Below, piece by piece: positions 7,338-16,483 of a stretch of 62,496 nt of DNA (position 1 is the first letter of the stretch; each line of letters starts with the position of its first letter). The notes beneath the pieces are model-generated. The model was not told the origin of the DNA, searched no databases, and was given only the letters and a program-made list of their open reading frames with translations. Source of the stretch: CAZGUH01 sp964529005 (GTDB taxonomy: Bacteria > Actinomycetota > Acidimicrobiia > Acidimicrobiales > Ilumatobacteraceae); assembly GCA_964529005.1 (NCBI GenBank), contig CAZGUH010000024.1, positions 1 through 62,496 on the forward strand, written 5' to 3'. The translations under genes and the position numbers were made by a program.

Positions 7338-9332
7338 ATGAGTGACAACGAAGAGAGCGAGTGGGGTCTGCCGAACCCCTCAGGGGCAGGACCATCAGGG
7401 TCCGCGCCATCGGGGCCAGAGCCATTGGGCTCGGTGCCGCCGCCCGCCGGCCCACCGGCAGGCAGCTGGCAGCCTCCTCGCGCCGAGCCGGCCGGCGCTC
7501 CCGCGACGCCGCCTGAGCCGCCCGTGGCCGGCGGCGCGGAACCGATCGCGGTGTCGCAGGGGCCGTCCACCGGGCGCTCACGCGGCAAGGTGATCGGCGC
7601 CGTGGTCGGTGTCGCCGCGCTCGTCGGCGCCGGTGTGTTCGCCGTGACCCAGATCGGCGGCGGCGGCGACTCCGGGGGAGCCGCATCCCCCGAGGAGGCC
7701 GTGCAGCAGCTGATCGACGCGATCGGCAACGAGGACATCCTCGGCGCTGCCGACCTTCTCCTCCCCGGTGAGCGCAACACGTACCGCGATCCGCTGGTCG
7801 ACCTCGTCGACGAGCTGTCGCGCCTCGCGATCCTCGACGAAGGCGCCGACCTCGGCGACATCGGCGGCCTCGACATCCGGTTCGACAACGTCGAGATCGA
7901 CACCGACGAGACGAACGTCGACGACATCGTCAACACGACGTTCAGCGCGGACGTGACCGTCTCGGTGAACGGCGACGAGGTCCCGCTCGGCGAGTACCTC
8001 ATCGAGACCGCGTTCGGTGGCGATCGTCCCGACCTCGACGTCGACGAGACCGAGGACTCGATCGAGGACGTGCCGCTCACCGTCGTCGAGCGCGACGGCA
8101 AGTGGTTCGTCAGCCTGATCTACACGGCCGCCGAGGCCGCCCGGGCCGGCACCGACTTCGACATCCCGGCGGCGGACGAGGCGATCGTGCCCGTCGGTGG
8201 CGGCTCGCCGGAGGAGGCAGTCGAGGGCTTCATCAACGCGATCGCCGAACTCGACCTCGAGCGGATCGTCGCCGGGTTGAACCCGGACGAGGCCGAGGTG
8301 CTCCAGCGCTATGCGCCGCTGTTCATCGACGACGCGCAGCGCGAGCTGAACGACATCGATGCGGAGGTCACCGTGGAGAACGTCGAGCTGTCGAAGACCG
8401 AGATCAACGGGTCGACCAGTGTGCTGCTCGACGCCATCGAGCTGTCGATCGAGTTCGAGGACGAGCGCGTCGACCTGTCGCTCGAGGGCCGCTGCGTGAC
8501 GGTCCGCGGCATGGGCGAGACGTTCGACAGCTGCGACGACGACACCATGGAGGCGTTCGAGGACGTCCTCGGTGAGCTGCCGCCGGAGGTCGAGGACGCG
8601 ATCGAGACCTTCCAGGAGGCGTTCGACGACCTCGAGGTCGGTGGCCTGACCGTGCGCAAGGTGGACGGCTCCTGGTACGTCAGCCCGATCGCCACGTTCA
8701 CCGACTTCGGCATCAACGTGCTGCGCGCCCTCGACAACGACGAGCTCGACGACATCGCCGACGCCGTGACCGAGCTGATGGAGGGCGTCTTCAGCGGTGA
8801 GTTCGACATCGACGACTTCGACGACTTCGACATGGACCAGCTGCCGATCGGCGACGACAGCGACGCGTTCCCTGTCGACACCGTTCCGGTCGACACCGTT
8901 CCCGACGACACGGTCGACGTGACGTTCCCCGACGACACCGTCGACACGTCGGACGAGGAAGAGGACGCGCTGAGCGCATGCTTCGGCATCTTCGAGGCCG
9001 AGGAGGGCCTCCAGTGCGTCCAGGAGGGGGTCGCGAACGGGTCGATCGATCCTGACGACGTCAACCCGGTGTACCTCCACCCGGAGTGCGGGGTGGCCGA
9101 GATCCACTGGAACTTCGAGTACTACGGCTTGTCCGACGAGGACTTCGACGCCGTGGTGGCGGCCGCCGCAGCGTGCTTCGCGCCGCTGATCGCATCCGGT
9201 GAGGTCGACGAGTTCTGGCTGTCGCCGGAGTTCGTCCATCCCGAGTGCCTGCCGGGCGGCAACATCTACGACAGCGATGCCGACGAGGCGTACGACGAGT
9301 TCCTCGATTGCGCCTACGGGACCAGTTCGTGA
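7338..9332 (+). CDS. Membrane-anchored acidic protein with two NTF2-like repeats and a Cys-rich tail
   Basis: I do not recognise a named family for this 664-residue protein. Residues 1-80 are Pro/Gly/Ser-rich; residues about 84-108 are a single membrane segment (GKVIGAVVGVAALVGAG). Two related domains follow, near 115-275 and 290-470. Each opens with a SPEEAV-[QE]-x-[LF]-I-[DN]-AI helix and ends with a strand (GKWFVSLIY, GSWYVSPIA), which suggests an NTF2/DUF4878-like fold. An Asp/Thr linker (about 490-540, with VDTVP repeats) joins a C-terminal region with six Cys and two HPEC motifs. The predicted topology puts the bulk outside the cell. Confidence 0.8.
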   Translation: MSDNEESEWGLPNPSGAGPSGSAPSGPEPLGSVPPPAGPPAGSWQPPRAEPAGAPATPPEPPVAGGAEPIAVSQGPSTGRSRGKVIGAVVGVAALVGAGVFAVTQIGGGGDSGGAASPEEAVQQLIDAIGNEDILGAADLLLPGERNTYRDPLVDLVDELSRLAILDEGADLGDIGGLDIRFDNVEIDTDETNVDDIVNTTFSADVTVSVNGDEVPLGEYLIETAFGGDRPDLDVDETEDSIEDVPLTVVERDGKWFVSLIYTAAEAARAGTDFDIPAADEAIVPVGGGSPEEAVEGFINAIAELDLERIVAGLNPDEAEVLQRYAPLFIDDAQRELNDIDAEVTVENVELSKTEINGSTSVLLDAIELSIEFEDERVDLSLEGRCVTVRGMGETFDSCDDDTMEAFEDVLGELPPEVEDAIETFQEAFDDLEVGGLTVRKVDGSWYVSPIATFTDFGINVLRALDNDELDDIADAVTELMEGVFSGEFDIDDFDDFDMDQLPIGDDSDAFPVDTVPVDTVPDDTVDVTFPDDTVDTSDEEEDALSACFGIFEAEEGLQCVQEGVANGSIDPDDVNPVYLHPECGVAEIHWNFEYYGLSDEDFDAVVAAAAACFAPLIASGEVDEFWLSPEFVHPECLPGGNIYDSDADEAYDEFLDCAYGTSS

Positions 9333-9350
9333 CCTGGATGTTCCGACCTG

Positions 9351-9378
9351 ACGTGGCCTGACGGACGTCAGGTCACGT
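9351..9378. terminator. Hairpin terminator between convergent genes
   Basis: ACGTGGCCTGACG (9351-9363) pairs with CGTCAGGTCACGT (9366-9378) with only one non-Watson-Crick position, a G-U. It lies 18 bases after the stop of the upstream plus-strand gene and before the stop of the convergent transporter gene. Confidence 0.6.
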
Positions 9379-9385
9379 GACGACC

Positions 9386-9421
9386 GGTGCCCGTGCTTGT
9401 CAGTCGACCAGCACGGGCACC
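9386..9421. terminator. Second hairpin overlapping the transporter stop codon
   Basis: A perfect 12-base inverted repeat, GGTGCCCGTGCT / AGCACGGGCACC, has a 12-base loop that holds the stop codon of the minus-strand transporter gene. With the hairpin at 9351-9378 it gives two hairpins back to back between convergent genes. Confidence 0.5.
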
Positions 9422-11247
9422 GACGTCACGACGGTGTTGCGGCGGAACAGCAGCCGAGCCTTGAGCGCCAGCGCGCTCTGGTTGTGCAGCAGCTGCGTGT
9501 ACCACTTGGTCACCACGACCTCGGGGATCAAGACGGTGACGATGTCGTCGGGATCGGAGGTGTCGAGCTCGTCGAGGAATCGCAGGATCGGCCGGCTCAG
9601 GGTGCGGTAGGGGGAATGCACCAGGTGGAGTTCGATCGGGATGTCGTGCTCGGCCCATGCTCTGGTGATCTTGTCCTGGTCGTCCTCGTCGACGACGACG
9701 CTGACGGCCATGATGCGATCCGGCGCCAGCGTGCGGGCGTACGTGATGCACTCGAGGGTGCCGCGGGTGACGGATCCGACGAGGATCACCATCGTGTGCG
9801 TGCGGCGCGGCGGCCGGAAATCGGGGGGAACGCTGACCTCGTCCCGGACCCGGTCGTAGTGGCGGCCGATGGCCTTGAAGAGCAACACGATCAGCGGGAT
9901 GACGATCGCCGGCACGTACGCGCCGTCGGTGAACTTCGACACGGTGACGACGACGAGCACGATCCCGGTCGCGGTGGCGCCGACCGCGTTGATCGTCATC
10001 CGCAGCTTCCATCCAGGTGTCCGGTGGCGCCGCTGGTACACGACCATCCCGGCCTGGCTCATCGTGAACCCGGTGAACACCCCGACCGCGTAGAGCGGGA
10101 TCAGCGATGTGGTCACGCCGCCGAAGGCGACGATGAGGACCGCCGCGAACGTGGCCAGCACGACCACCCCGTTGGAGAACACGAGGCGATCGCCGCGGTT
10201 CTTGAACTGGTGCGGCAGGAACTCGTCGCGGGCGATGATCGACGACAGGCGGGGGAAGTCGGCGTACGCGGTGTTGGCCGCCAGGATCAAGATCGCGAAC
10301 GTCGCGAACTGGAGGATGTAGTACAGCGCGCCGCGCCCGAACACCGCGGCGCCGAGCTTCGACAGCACGGTCTCGCCGTGCTCTTCCGGGATCGGCTCGA
10401 GGTGATGCGCCAGGACGGCGAGCCCGACGAACGCCGAGCCGAGGATCGCAGCCATCGTCGCCAGCACGCGGGACGCGTTGCGTGCCTCGGGCGGCTTGAA
10501 CGCCGGCACGCCGTCGGCCACCGCCTCGACACCGGTGAGCGCGACCGCGCCGCTGGAGAATGCCTTGAGCATCACCATGAGGCCCAGGCCGCTGGCCGCG
10601 CCGTCGGGGCCGAGCAGCTCGCGCAGCGCCTCCTCGTCACCGCCGATGGGCCCCATGTCCTGCACGAAGACCTTGTACAGGCCCACGCCGATCAGCAGGA
10701 AGAGCATCACCACGTAGGCGTAGGTCGGCGGTGCGAACAGGGCGCCGCTCTCCTTCATGCCCCGCAGGTTGGCGATCGTCATCAGCGCGATGAACCCCAG
10801 GCACATCGGCACGCGGTAGTCCGCCAGGCTGTCGAAGGCGGCGATGATCGCCGCCACGCCCGCCGACACCGACACTGCGACGGTGAGGATGTAGTCGACG
10901 AGAATCGAGGCCCCGGCGAACAGCGAGGGGTTGGTGCCGAGGTTCTCGCGGCTGACGATGTAGGTGCCGCCCCCGCCCGGGTAGGCCCGGATCGTCTGGC
11001 GGTAGCTCGTGATGACGACGGCGAGCAGCACGCACACCACCAGCGACAGCGGCAGCAGCTTGGTGTACGCGGCCAGGCCGGCGGCGGGCACCAGGATGAT
11101 GAGGATCTCCTGGGTGGCGTAGGCGGTCGAGGAGATCGCGTCGCTGGCGAAGACCGGCAACGCGATCTTCTTCGGAAGGCGGGTGTGCTGCTCGTCGCTC
11201 GACGCCAGGGGGGTGCCGACGATGAGTCGTTTGAGCGCTGGCAACAT
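9400..11247 (-). CDS. KimA-type APC-superfamily potassium transporter
   Basis: The 615-residue membrane protein has about 12 hydrophobic segments and a soluble C-terminal domain of about 150 residues. Its N-terminus (LKRLIVGTPL, then KKIALPVFASDAISSTAYAT) and the segments AYPGGGGTYIVSRENLG and LLVDYILTVAVSVSAG-like stretch resemble Bacillus KimA (YdaO), a high-affinity K+/H+ symporter whose expression and activity respond to c-di-AMP. Potassium transport is therefore the best reading, although databases often label such proteins amino-acid permeases. The C-terminal domain has a USP-like pattern (THTMVILVGSVTRGTLECI). The ATG at 11247 has AGGA nine bases upstream; an in-frame GTG at 11265 is the alternative. 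Confidence 0.88.
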   Translation of the reverse strand: MLPALKRLIVGTPLASSDEQHTRLPKKIALPVFASDAISSTAYATQEILIILVPAAGLAAYTKLLPLSLVVCVLLAVVITSYRQTIRAYPGGGGTYIVSRENLGTNPSLFAGASILVDYILTVAVSVSAGVAAIIAAFDSLADYRVPMCLGFIALMTIANLRGMKESGALFAPPTYAYVVMLFLLIGVGLYKVFVQDMGPIGGDEEALRELLGPDGAASGLGLMVMLKAFSSGAVALTGVEAVADGVPAFKPPEARNASRVLATMAAILGSAFVGLAVLAHHLEPIPEEHGETVLSKLGAAVFGRGALYYILQFATFAILILAANTAYADFPRLSSIIARDEFLPHQFKNRGDRLVFSNGVVVLATFAAVLIVAFGGVTTSLIPLYAVGVFTGFTMSQAGMVVYQRRHRTPGWKLRMTINAVGATATGIVLVVVTVSKFTDGAYVPAIVIPLIVLLFKAIGRHYDRVRDEVSVPPDFRPPRRTHTMVILVGSVTRGTLECITYARTLAPDRIMAVSVVVDEDDQDKITRAWAEHDIPIELHLVHSPYRTLSRPILRFLDELDTSDPDDIVTVLIPEVVVTKWYTQLLHNQSALALKARLLFRRNTVVTSVPVLVD

Positions 11248-11354
11248 CGGCGCCGATCCTGCCACGCCATGCTCCGTGGCGACCGTACCGGCGCCCGGCG
11301 TGTGTTCGGCGGGCCTGGGGGATGGCGCTCCCGATGGGCCACAATGGCGAGACC

Positions 11355-13106
11355 ATGGCCGACCCCCTGACCCTCGTCTCGGATCGATTGGCGGACGCGT
11401 TCGCCGCGGTCGCCGGCAGCCCCGGTGAGCGCATCGATCCCGTCGTGCGCCCGAGCGAGCATGCCGACGCCCAGGCCAACGGGGCGCTGCCGCTCGCCAA
11501 GCAGCTCGGCCGTCCGCCGCGCGAGGTCGCTCGTGACGTCGTGGAGGCGGCCGACCTCGCCGGGATCTGCGCCAAGGTCGAGATCGCCGGCCCCGGGTTC
11601 GTGAACCTCACGTTCGACGACGCTTTCCTGGCACGCCTTGCGGGCAAGATGTCGGCCGACGACCGCCTCGGCGTCACCCACGCGGCAGCGCCGGAGAAGG
11701 TCGTCGTCGACTACTCGGCGCCGAACGTCGCCAAGGAGATGCACATCGGCCACCTGCGCACCACCGTCATCGGTGACGCGCTCGTGCGCCTGCTGATGCA
11801 TCTCGGCCACGACGTCGTGCGCGAGAACCACATCGGCGACTGGGGCACCCCTTTCGGCAAGCTGATCGAGCACCTGCTCGACGTGTCGTCGTCGCGTGGC
11901 GAAGCCGCTGCCGTCGAGGGCCTCGGCCTCGGCGACCTCGACGCCTTCTACAAGGAGGCCAGCGCCAAGTTCGATGCCGACGAGGCGTTCAAGCAGCGGT
12001 CGCGCCAGCGCGTGGTGCTGCTCCAGAGCGGCGATCCCGAGACGCTGCGCCTCTGGAAGGTGCTCGTCGCCCAGAGCACCTTGCACTTCAACGAGGTCTA
12101 CGCCAAGCTCGGCGTGCTGCTCACCGACGACGACCTGATGGGTGAGAGCGCATACGACCCGATGCTGCCCGGAGTCATCGAGCGCCTGCGCGACGCCGGG
12201 TTGCTCACCCACAGCGACGGCGCCGACGTGGTCTTCCCGCCCGGCTTCACCAATCGTGACGGTCAGCCGCTGCCGCTGATCGTCCAGAAGCGCGGCGGCG
12301 GATTCAACTACGCGACGAGCGACCTCGCCTGCATCATCGATCGCGTCGAACGCGTCGGCGCCACGTTGTTGCTGTACGTCGTCGGCGCTCCCCAAGCCCA
12401 GCACCTCCAGATGGTGTTCGCGGTGGCCGAGATGGCGGGCTGGCTGCGTCCGCCGGCGCGCGCCGTGCACGTCGCGTTCGGCAGCGTGCTCGGCGAGGAC
12501 CGCAAGATGCTGAAGAGCCGCAGCGGCGAGCCGGTGAAGTTCGTCGAGGTGATCGACGAGGCGGTCGAACGCGCCAGCGCGCTGATCGAGGAGAAGAACC
12601 CCGACCTATCGGAGGACGAGCGTGCCGCGGTGGCGCGCGCCGTCGGCATCGGGGCGTTGAAGTATGCCGATCTGTCGACCGACCGCATCCGCGACTACGT
12701 GTTCGACTGGGATCGCATGCTGTCGTTCGACGGCAACACCGCGCCGTACCTCCAGTACGCGCACGCCCGGATCCGCAGCATCTTCCGGCGCGCCGGCCTC
12801 GACGCGGCGGCGTCGCGGGGTGTCGCGCCGATGATCACGGCGCCGCAGGAGCGCGCGCTCGTGCTGCGGCTGCTGGCGTTCGACGCCGCGCTGCACGAGA
12901 CGGCCGAGCGCTACGCGCCCCACCGCCTGACCACTTACCTGTTCGACCTGGCGCAGGATTTCACCGCGTTCTACGAAGCGTGCCCGGTGCTGAAGGCCGA
13001 CGACGACGCCACCCGCGCCAGCCGCCTCGCGCTCTGCGACACGACGGCGCGGGTGCTCGAGTGCGGGCTCGGGCTGCTGGGCATCGACGCGCCCGAGCGG
13101 ATGTAG
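11355..13106 (+). CDS. argS: Arginyl-tRNA synthetase
   Basis: A 583-residue class I synthetase that charges tRNA-Arg. The N-terminal Add-1 domain (residues 1-105) precedes the HIGH motif at about 130-133 (KEMHIGHLRTTVIGD). The KMSK-equivalent is RKMLKSRSG near 383-391, and the C-terminal DALR anticodon domain ends at ECGLGLLGIDAPERM. The ATG at 11355 (MADPLTLVSDRL) fits the normal ArgRS N-terminus; an upstream ATG at 11322 would add 11 unlikely residues. lysA starts 36 bases after the stop, within a short tandem repeat, and hom follows. The argS-lysA-hom order is common in actinobacteria. Confidence 0.96.
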   Translation: MADPLTLVSDRLADAFAAVAGSPGERIDPVVRPSEHADAQANGALPLAKQLGRPPREVARDVVEAADLAGICAKVEIAGPGFVNLTFDDAFLARLAGKMSADDRLGVTHAAAPEKVVVDYSAPNVAKEMHIGHLRTTVIGDALVRLLMHLGHDVVRENHIGDWGTPFGKLIEHLLDVSSSRGEAAAVEGLGLGDLDAFYKEASAKFDADEAFKQRSRQRVVLLQSGDPETLRLWKVLVAQSTLHFNEVYAKLGVLLTDDDLMGESAYDPMLPGVIERLRDAGLLTHSDGADVVFPPGFTNRDGQPLPLIVQKRGGGFNYATSDLACIIDRVERVGATLLLYVVGAPQAQHLQMVFAVAEMAGWLRPPARAVHVAFGSVLGEDRKMLKSRSGEPVKFVEVIDEAVERASALIEEKNPDLSEDERAAVARAVGIGALKYADLSTDRIRDYVFDWDRMLSFDGNTAPYLQYAHARIRSIFRRAGLDAAASRGVAPMITAPQERALVLRLLAFDAALHETAERYAPHRLTTYLFDLAQDFTAFYEACPVLKADDDATRASRLALCDTTARVLECGLGLLGIDAPERM

Positions 13107-13147
13107 ACATGGGGCGGATGTAGGCATGGGGCGGTTGTAGGCATGGA
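13097..13147 (+). repeat. 17-base tandem repeat x3 across the argS-lysA junction
   Basis: Three copies of a 17-base unit (13097-13113, 13114-13130, 13131-13147) match GCGGATGTAGGCATGGG with one or two changes each. The first copy contains the argS stop codon and the third contains the lysA ATG. Because 17 is not a multiple of three, the three ATGs fall in three different frames, and only the last (13143) reads into lysA. Confidence 0.9.
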
Positions 13148-14423
13148 GTCCACGGCGATCCCGACGCGGCTACTGCCCGACTCGGCCGCCACCGGCGACG
13201 ATGGCTGGCTCTCGATCGGGGGCTGCTCGCTGCGCGACATCGCCGACGAGTTCGGCACGCCCGTGTTCGTGTACGACGAGCATCAGCTGCGCGCCCGGTG
13301 CCGCGAGGCGATCGCGGCGTTCGGGCCGGACCGGGTCGCGTTCGCCACCAAGGCCTTCCTGTGCACGGCGATGGCGCGCCTCGCGCACGAGGAAGGGCTG
13401 ATGCTCGACGTCGCCAGCGGTGGTGAGCTGTTCGTCGCGCTCCACGCCGGCGTGCCCGGATCCCGCTGCGTGCTGCACGGCAACAACAAGAGCGCCGACG
13501 AGCTGCGCATGGCGATCGACAGCGGCGTCCACCGCATCGTCGTCGACAGCTTCGACGAGCTCGACCGCCTCGATGCGCTGCGCGCCGCGGGGGCGGCGCC
13601 GCCGCGAGTGCTGATTCGCATCACCCCGGGCGTCCATGCCCACACGCACGAGTTCATCGCCACGGGTCAGGACGACAGCAAGTTCGGCTTCAACCTCGCC
13701 AACGGCGACGCCGCGCGGGCGATCGAGCGGATTCGCTCGACCGGGGTCGCCGAGCTGGTCGGCGTGCACTGCCACATCGGCTCGAACGTGTTCGCGGCCG
13801 GCAGCTTCGCCCACGCGGCGGAGGTGATGGCCCGGTTCGTCGAGCCGCTCGATCTGCCCGAGCTGACGCTCGGCGGTGGGCTCGGCGTGGCGTACACCGT
13901 CGACGAGCACGCGCCGACGATCACCGAGTGGGGCAAGGTGCTGCTCGACGCGTGCGACGCGCTCGGCGTGCGCGCCGCCGTGTCGGTCGAGCCCGGGCGC
14001 AGCATCGTCGCCGCCGCCGCCGTCACCGTGTACACCGTGGGGACGATCAAGACGATCCCGGGTGTGCGCACCTACGTGGCCGTCGACGGCGGCATGAGCG
14101 ACAACCCTCGCCCGGTGCTGTACGGCAGCGGCTACGAGGCGTTCCTGCCGCGCGACGTCGCCGCCGAGCGGCCGCTGCGGGCGCGCCTCGTCGGCAAGCA
14201 CTGCGAGAGCGGCGACGTGCTGATCTTCGATGCTGCGCTGCCCGACGGTGTGGCCGTCGGCGACCGGCTGGCCGTCGCCGTGACCGGCGCCTACGGGTTC
14301 TCGATGGGGAGCAACTACAACAAGGTGCCGCGCCCGGCCGTCGTGTTCGTGTCCAACGGCGATGCACGGCTCGTGGTGCGCCGCGAGAGCTACGCCGACC
14401 TCGTCCGCAACGACGTCGGCTGA
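13143..14423 (+). CDS. lysA: Diaminopimelate decarboxylase
   Basis: A 426-residue PLP enzyme of fold type III that converts meso-diaminopimelate to lysine. The PLP lysine is Lys70 in FATKAFLC. CHIGSN, the Gly-rich LTLGGGLGVAY and EPGRSI (phosphate binding) follow, and the C-terminal domain carries GKHCESGD and YGFSMGSNYN. It starts at the third ATG of a 17-base tandem repeat directly after argS, without a strong Shine-Dalgarno, so translation may depend on coupling to argS. hom starts 71 bases downstream. Confidence 0.96.
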   Translation: MESTAIPTRLLPDSAATGDDGWLSIGGCSLRDIADEFGTPVFVYDEHQLRARCREAIAAFGPDRVAFATKAFLCTAMARLAHEEGLMLDVASGGELFVALHAGVPGSRCVLHGNNKSADELRMAIDSGVHRIVVDSFDELDRLDALRAAGAAPPRVLIRITPGVHAHTHEFIATGQDDSKFGFNLANGDAARAIERIRSTGVAELVGVHCHIGSNVFAAGSFAHAAEVMARFVEPLDLPELTLGGGLGVAYTVDEHAPTITEWGKVLLDACDALGVRAAVSVEPGRSIVAAAAVTVYTVGTIKTIPGVRTYVAVDGGMSDNPRPVLYGSGYEAFLPRDVAAERPLRARLVGKHCESGDVLIFDAALPDGVAVGDRLAVAVTGAYGFSMGSNYNKVPRPAVVFVSNGDARLVVRRESYADLVRNDVG

Positions 14424-14494
14424 GCCGGCCACGGACCCTCCGCCACAACGGGGTGTCGGAACGAACGTTCCATCGCCTAGCGTCTCGCGCCGTG

Positions 14495-15787
14495 ATGAAC
14501 GATCGCTCCACGGTCCGCGTCGGGGTGCTGGGGTGCGGGAACGTGGGCGCCGCGCTGGTGCAGCTGGTCGCCCAGCAGGCCGCCGACGTGCAGGCCCGCA
14601 CCGGCCTGCTGCTGTCGGTGCGGAAGGTCGCGGTGCGCAACGTCAGCCGCGAGCGCGACGTCGACCTGCCGGCCGACCTGCTGACGAACGATGCCCACGC
14701 GCTGGTCTCCGATCCCGACATCGACGTGATCGTCGAAGTGATCGGCGGCATCGAGCCGGCCCGCGAGCTGATCACCGCCGCCCTGGCCGCGGGCAAGCCG
14801 GTCATCACCGCCAACAAGGAGCTGCTCGCCAACGTCGGCGCCGAGCTGTTTGCCGCGGCGGAGGCGGCGGGCGTCGATCTGCTCTTCGAAGCGGCCGTCG
14901 CCGGCGGGATCCCGCTCATCCGGGCGCTGCGCGAGAGCCTGCGCGGCGAGCCGATCCGCCGGGTGCTGGGCATCGTCAACGGCACGACGAACTACATCCT
15001 CACGAAGATGAGCGAGGAGGGCGCGGGCTACGGCGAGGCGCTCGCCGAGGCGCAGCGCCTGGGATATGCCGAGCGTGACCCGACGGCGGACGTCGAGGGG
15101 TTCGACGCGGGCGCCAAGGCGGCGATCATCGCCAGCATCGCGTTCGGGGCGCGCGTCGTGGCCGGTGACGTGTACCACGAGGGCATCAGCAAGGTCACCG
15201 CCGCCGACATCACCGCCGCGCGCCGGCTCGGGTATGTCGTCAAGCTGCTCGGCATCGCCGAGCACGACCGCGCCACCGGCGAGATCACCGTGCGTGTGCA
15301 CCCAGCGATGGTGCCGCTGCACCACCCGCTGGCGAGCGTCCGCGAGAGCTACAACGCGGTGTTCGTCGAGGGCGAGGCGGTCGGCTCGCTGATGTTCTAC
15401 GGCCGGGGCGCGGGCGGCGGTCCGACGGCGAGCGCGGTGTTCGGCGACCTCATCGACGCCGCGGTGAACCTCCGCAAGGGGACCCACGGCGAGCTGGGGA
15501 CGTTCGCCCGGCCGAAGATCCGGCCGATCGACGAGACGTCGGCGCAGTACCTGCTGACGCTCGACGTCGCCGATCGTCCGGGCGTGCTCCACGCCGTGAC
15601 GGGCGTGTTCGCTCGCCACGAGGTGAGCATCCGGGCCGCAGAGCAGGAGGGCAACGGCCCCGACGCCCGCCTGGTGTTCATCACCCACGAGGCGCGCGAG
15701 TCGGCGGTGCAGTCGACGGTGCGCGAACTGCGGGACCTCGACGTCGTGCGCAAGGTCAGCGGGTTGCTGCGGGTCATCGGGAGTTGA
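14495..15787 (+). CDS. hom: Homoserine dehydrogenase
   Basis: The 430-residue enzyme reduces aspartate semialdehyde to homoserine for threonine and methionine synthesis. It has the NAD(P) motif GVLGCGNVGAAL, the catalytic-domain segments TANKELLA, FEAAVAGGIP and GIVNGTTNYILT, and a C-terminal ACT domain (about 350-430, LTLDVADRPGVLHAVTG) for feedback control by threonine. The ATG at 14495 fits the family start, although the frame stays open far upstream inside lysA. thrC and thrB, which often follow hom, are absent; a convergent GNAT gene overlaps the last 14 bases. Confidence 0.95.
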   Translation: MNDRSTVRVGVLGCGNVGAALVQLVAQQAADVQARTGLLLSVRKVAVRNVSRERDVDLPADLLTNDAHALVSDPDIDVIVEVIGGIEPARELITAALAAGKPVITANKELLANVGAELFAAAEAAGVDLLFEAAVAGGIPLIRALRESLRGEPIRRVLGIVNGTTNYILTKMSEEGAGYGEALAEAQRLGYAERDPTADVEGFDAGAKAAIIASIAFGARVVAGDVYHEGISKVTAADITAARRLGYVVKLLGIAEHDRATGEITVRVHPAMVPLHHPLASVRESYNAVFVEGEAVGSLMFYGRGAGGGPTASAVFGDLIDAAVNLRKGTHGELGTFARPKIRPIDETSAQYLLTLDVADRPGVLHAVTGVFARHEVSIRAAEQEGNGPDARLVFITHEARESAVQSTVRELRDLDVVRKVSGLLRVIGS

Positions 15788-16433
15788 CGCCCAGCATCGG
15801 CAAGCACGGGTCCAACCCGACGATGTCGATGTCGTCGCGCCGGACCGCGGTCTCCCAGTGCGGCCGCATCATCTCGAAGTCGAAGCACACGACCCGCTCG
15901 CCGCGGCGCACGAGCCATCCTCTCGCCGTCTGGGTGTAGCCGAGCGACCGCGTGACGGCGAGCGACGGCGCGTTGTCGAAGAACGCGCGGGTCTTGGCGC
16001 GCTCGGCGCCGAGACCGGCGAACGCCAGCTGGAGCGCGGCGACCCGCATCTCTCGCCCGTACCCGCGGCCTTGCCACGCGCGACCGAGCCACGATCCCGT
16101 GGCGACCTCGCGCAGCACCGAGAACTGCTCGGCGCGCAGCGTGGCGCAGCCGATCGGCGTGTCGTCCTCGCTCAGCGTCACGGCGAGATCGAGCTGCCAA
16201 CGTTCGGTGGAGAGGTCGGCCCTGTTGCGCCAGAAGTGCTGCAACGCGCCGCGCTCGAGTTCGGGTGAGGGCGCGTCGGTCCACGGCACGGCGAACGGCA
16301 TGGTGTCGGGGTCGTGGATGCCCGATGCGGCGAGCAGAACGAGCCGGGTGGCCGTGGCGTCGTCGACGATGCGCAGCACCACGCGCGGTGTCCGGATCTC
16401 GAGGTCGAACAGCGGCCACACCGGGTGCGCCAT
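15774..16433 (-). CDS. GNAT-family N-acetyltransferase
   Basis: A 219-residue protein of the RimJ/RimL-like GNAT type. TPRVVLRIVDDA at the N-terminus, the acetyl-CoA loop GRAWQGRGYGREMRVAAL and the late NAPSLAVTRSLGYTQTARGW segment are diagnostic. The substrate cannot be told from sequence. The ATG at 16433 was chosen because the frame upstream is Arg-rich and overlaps the GntR gene. Its 3' end overlaps the convergent hom stop by 14 bases. Confidence 0.88.
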   Translation of the reverse strand: MAHPVWPLFDLEIRTPRVVLRIVDDATATRLVLLAASGIHDPDTMPFAVPWTDAPSPELERGALQHFWRNRADLSTERWQLDLAVTLSEDDTPIGCATLRAEQFSVLREVATGSWLGRAWQGRGYGREMRVAALQLAFAGLGAERAKTRAFFDNAPSLAVTRSLGYTQTARGWLVRRGERVVCFDFEMMRPHWETAVRRDDIDIVGLDPCLPMLGVNSR

Positions 16434-16483
16434 CGATCCAGTCTTGCCGAGGCCGGTTCGCCGCGAGCCTCGAATTCGGCTGC

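Noticed and set aside
7578..9239. A 553-codon minus-strand frame rich in Val, Asp and Arg
   Set aside because: Its V/D/L repeats are only the antisense reading of Asp/Glu/Val-rich codons in the 7338-9332 gene.
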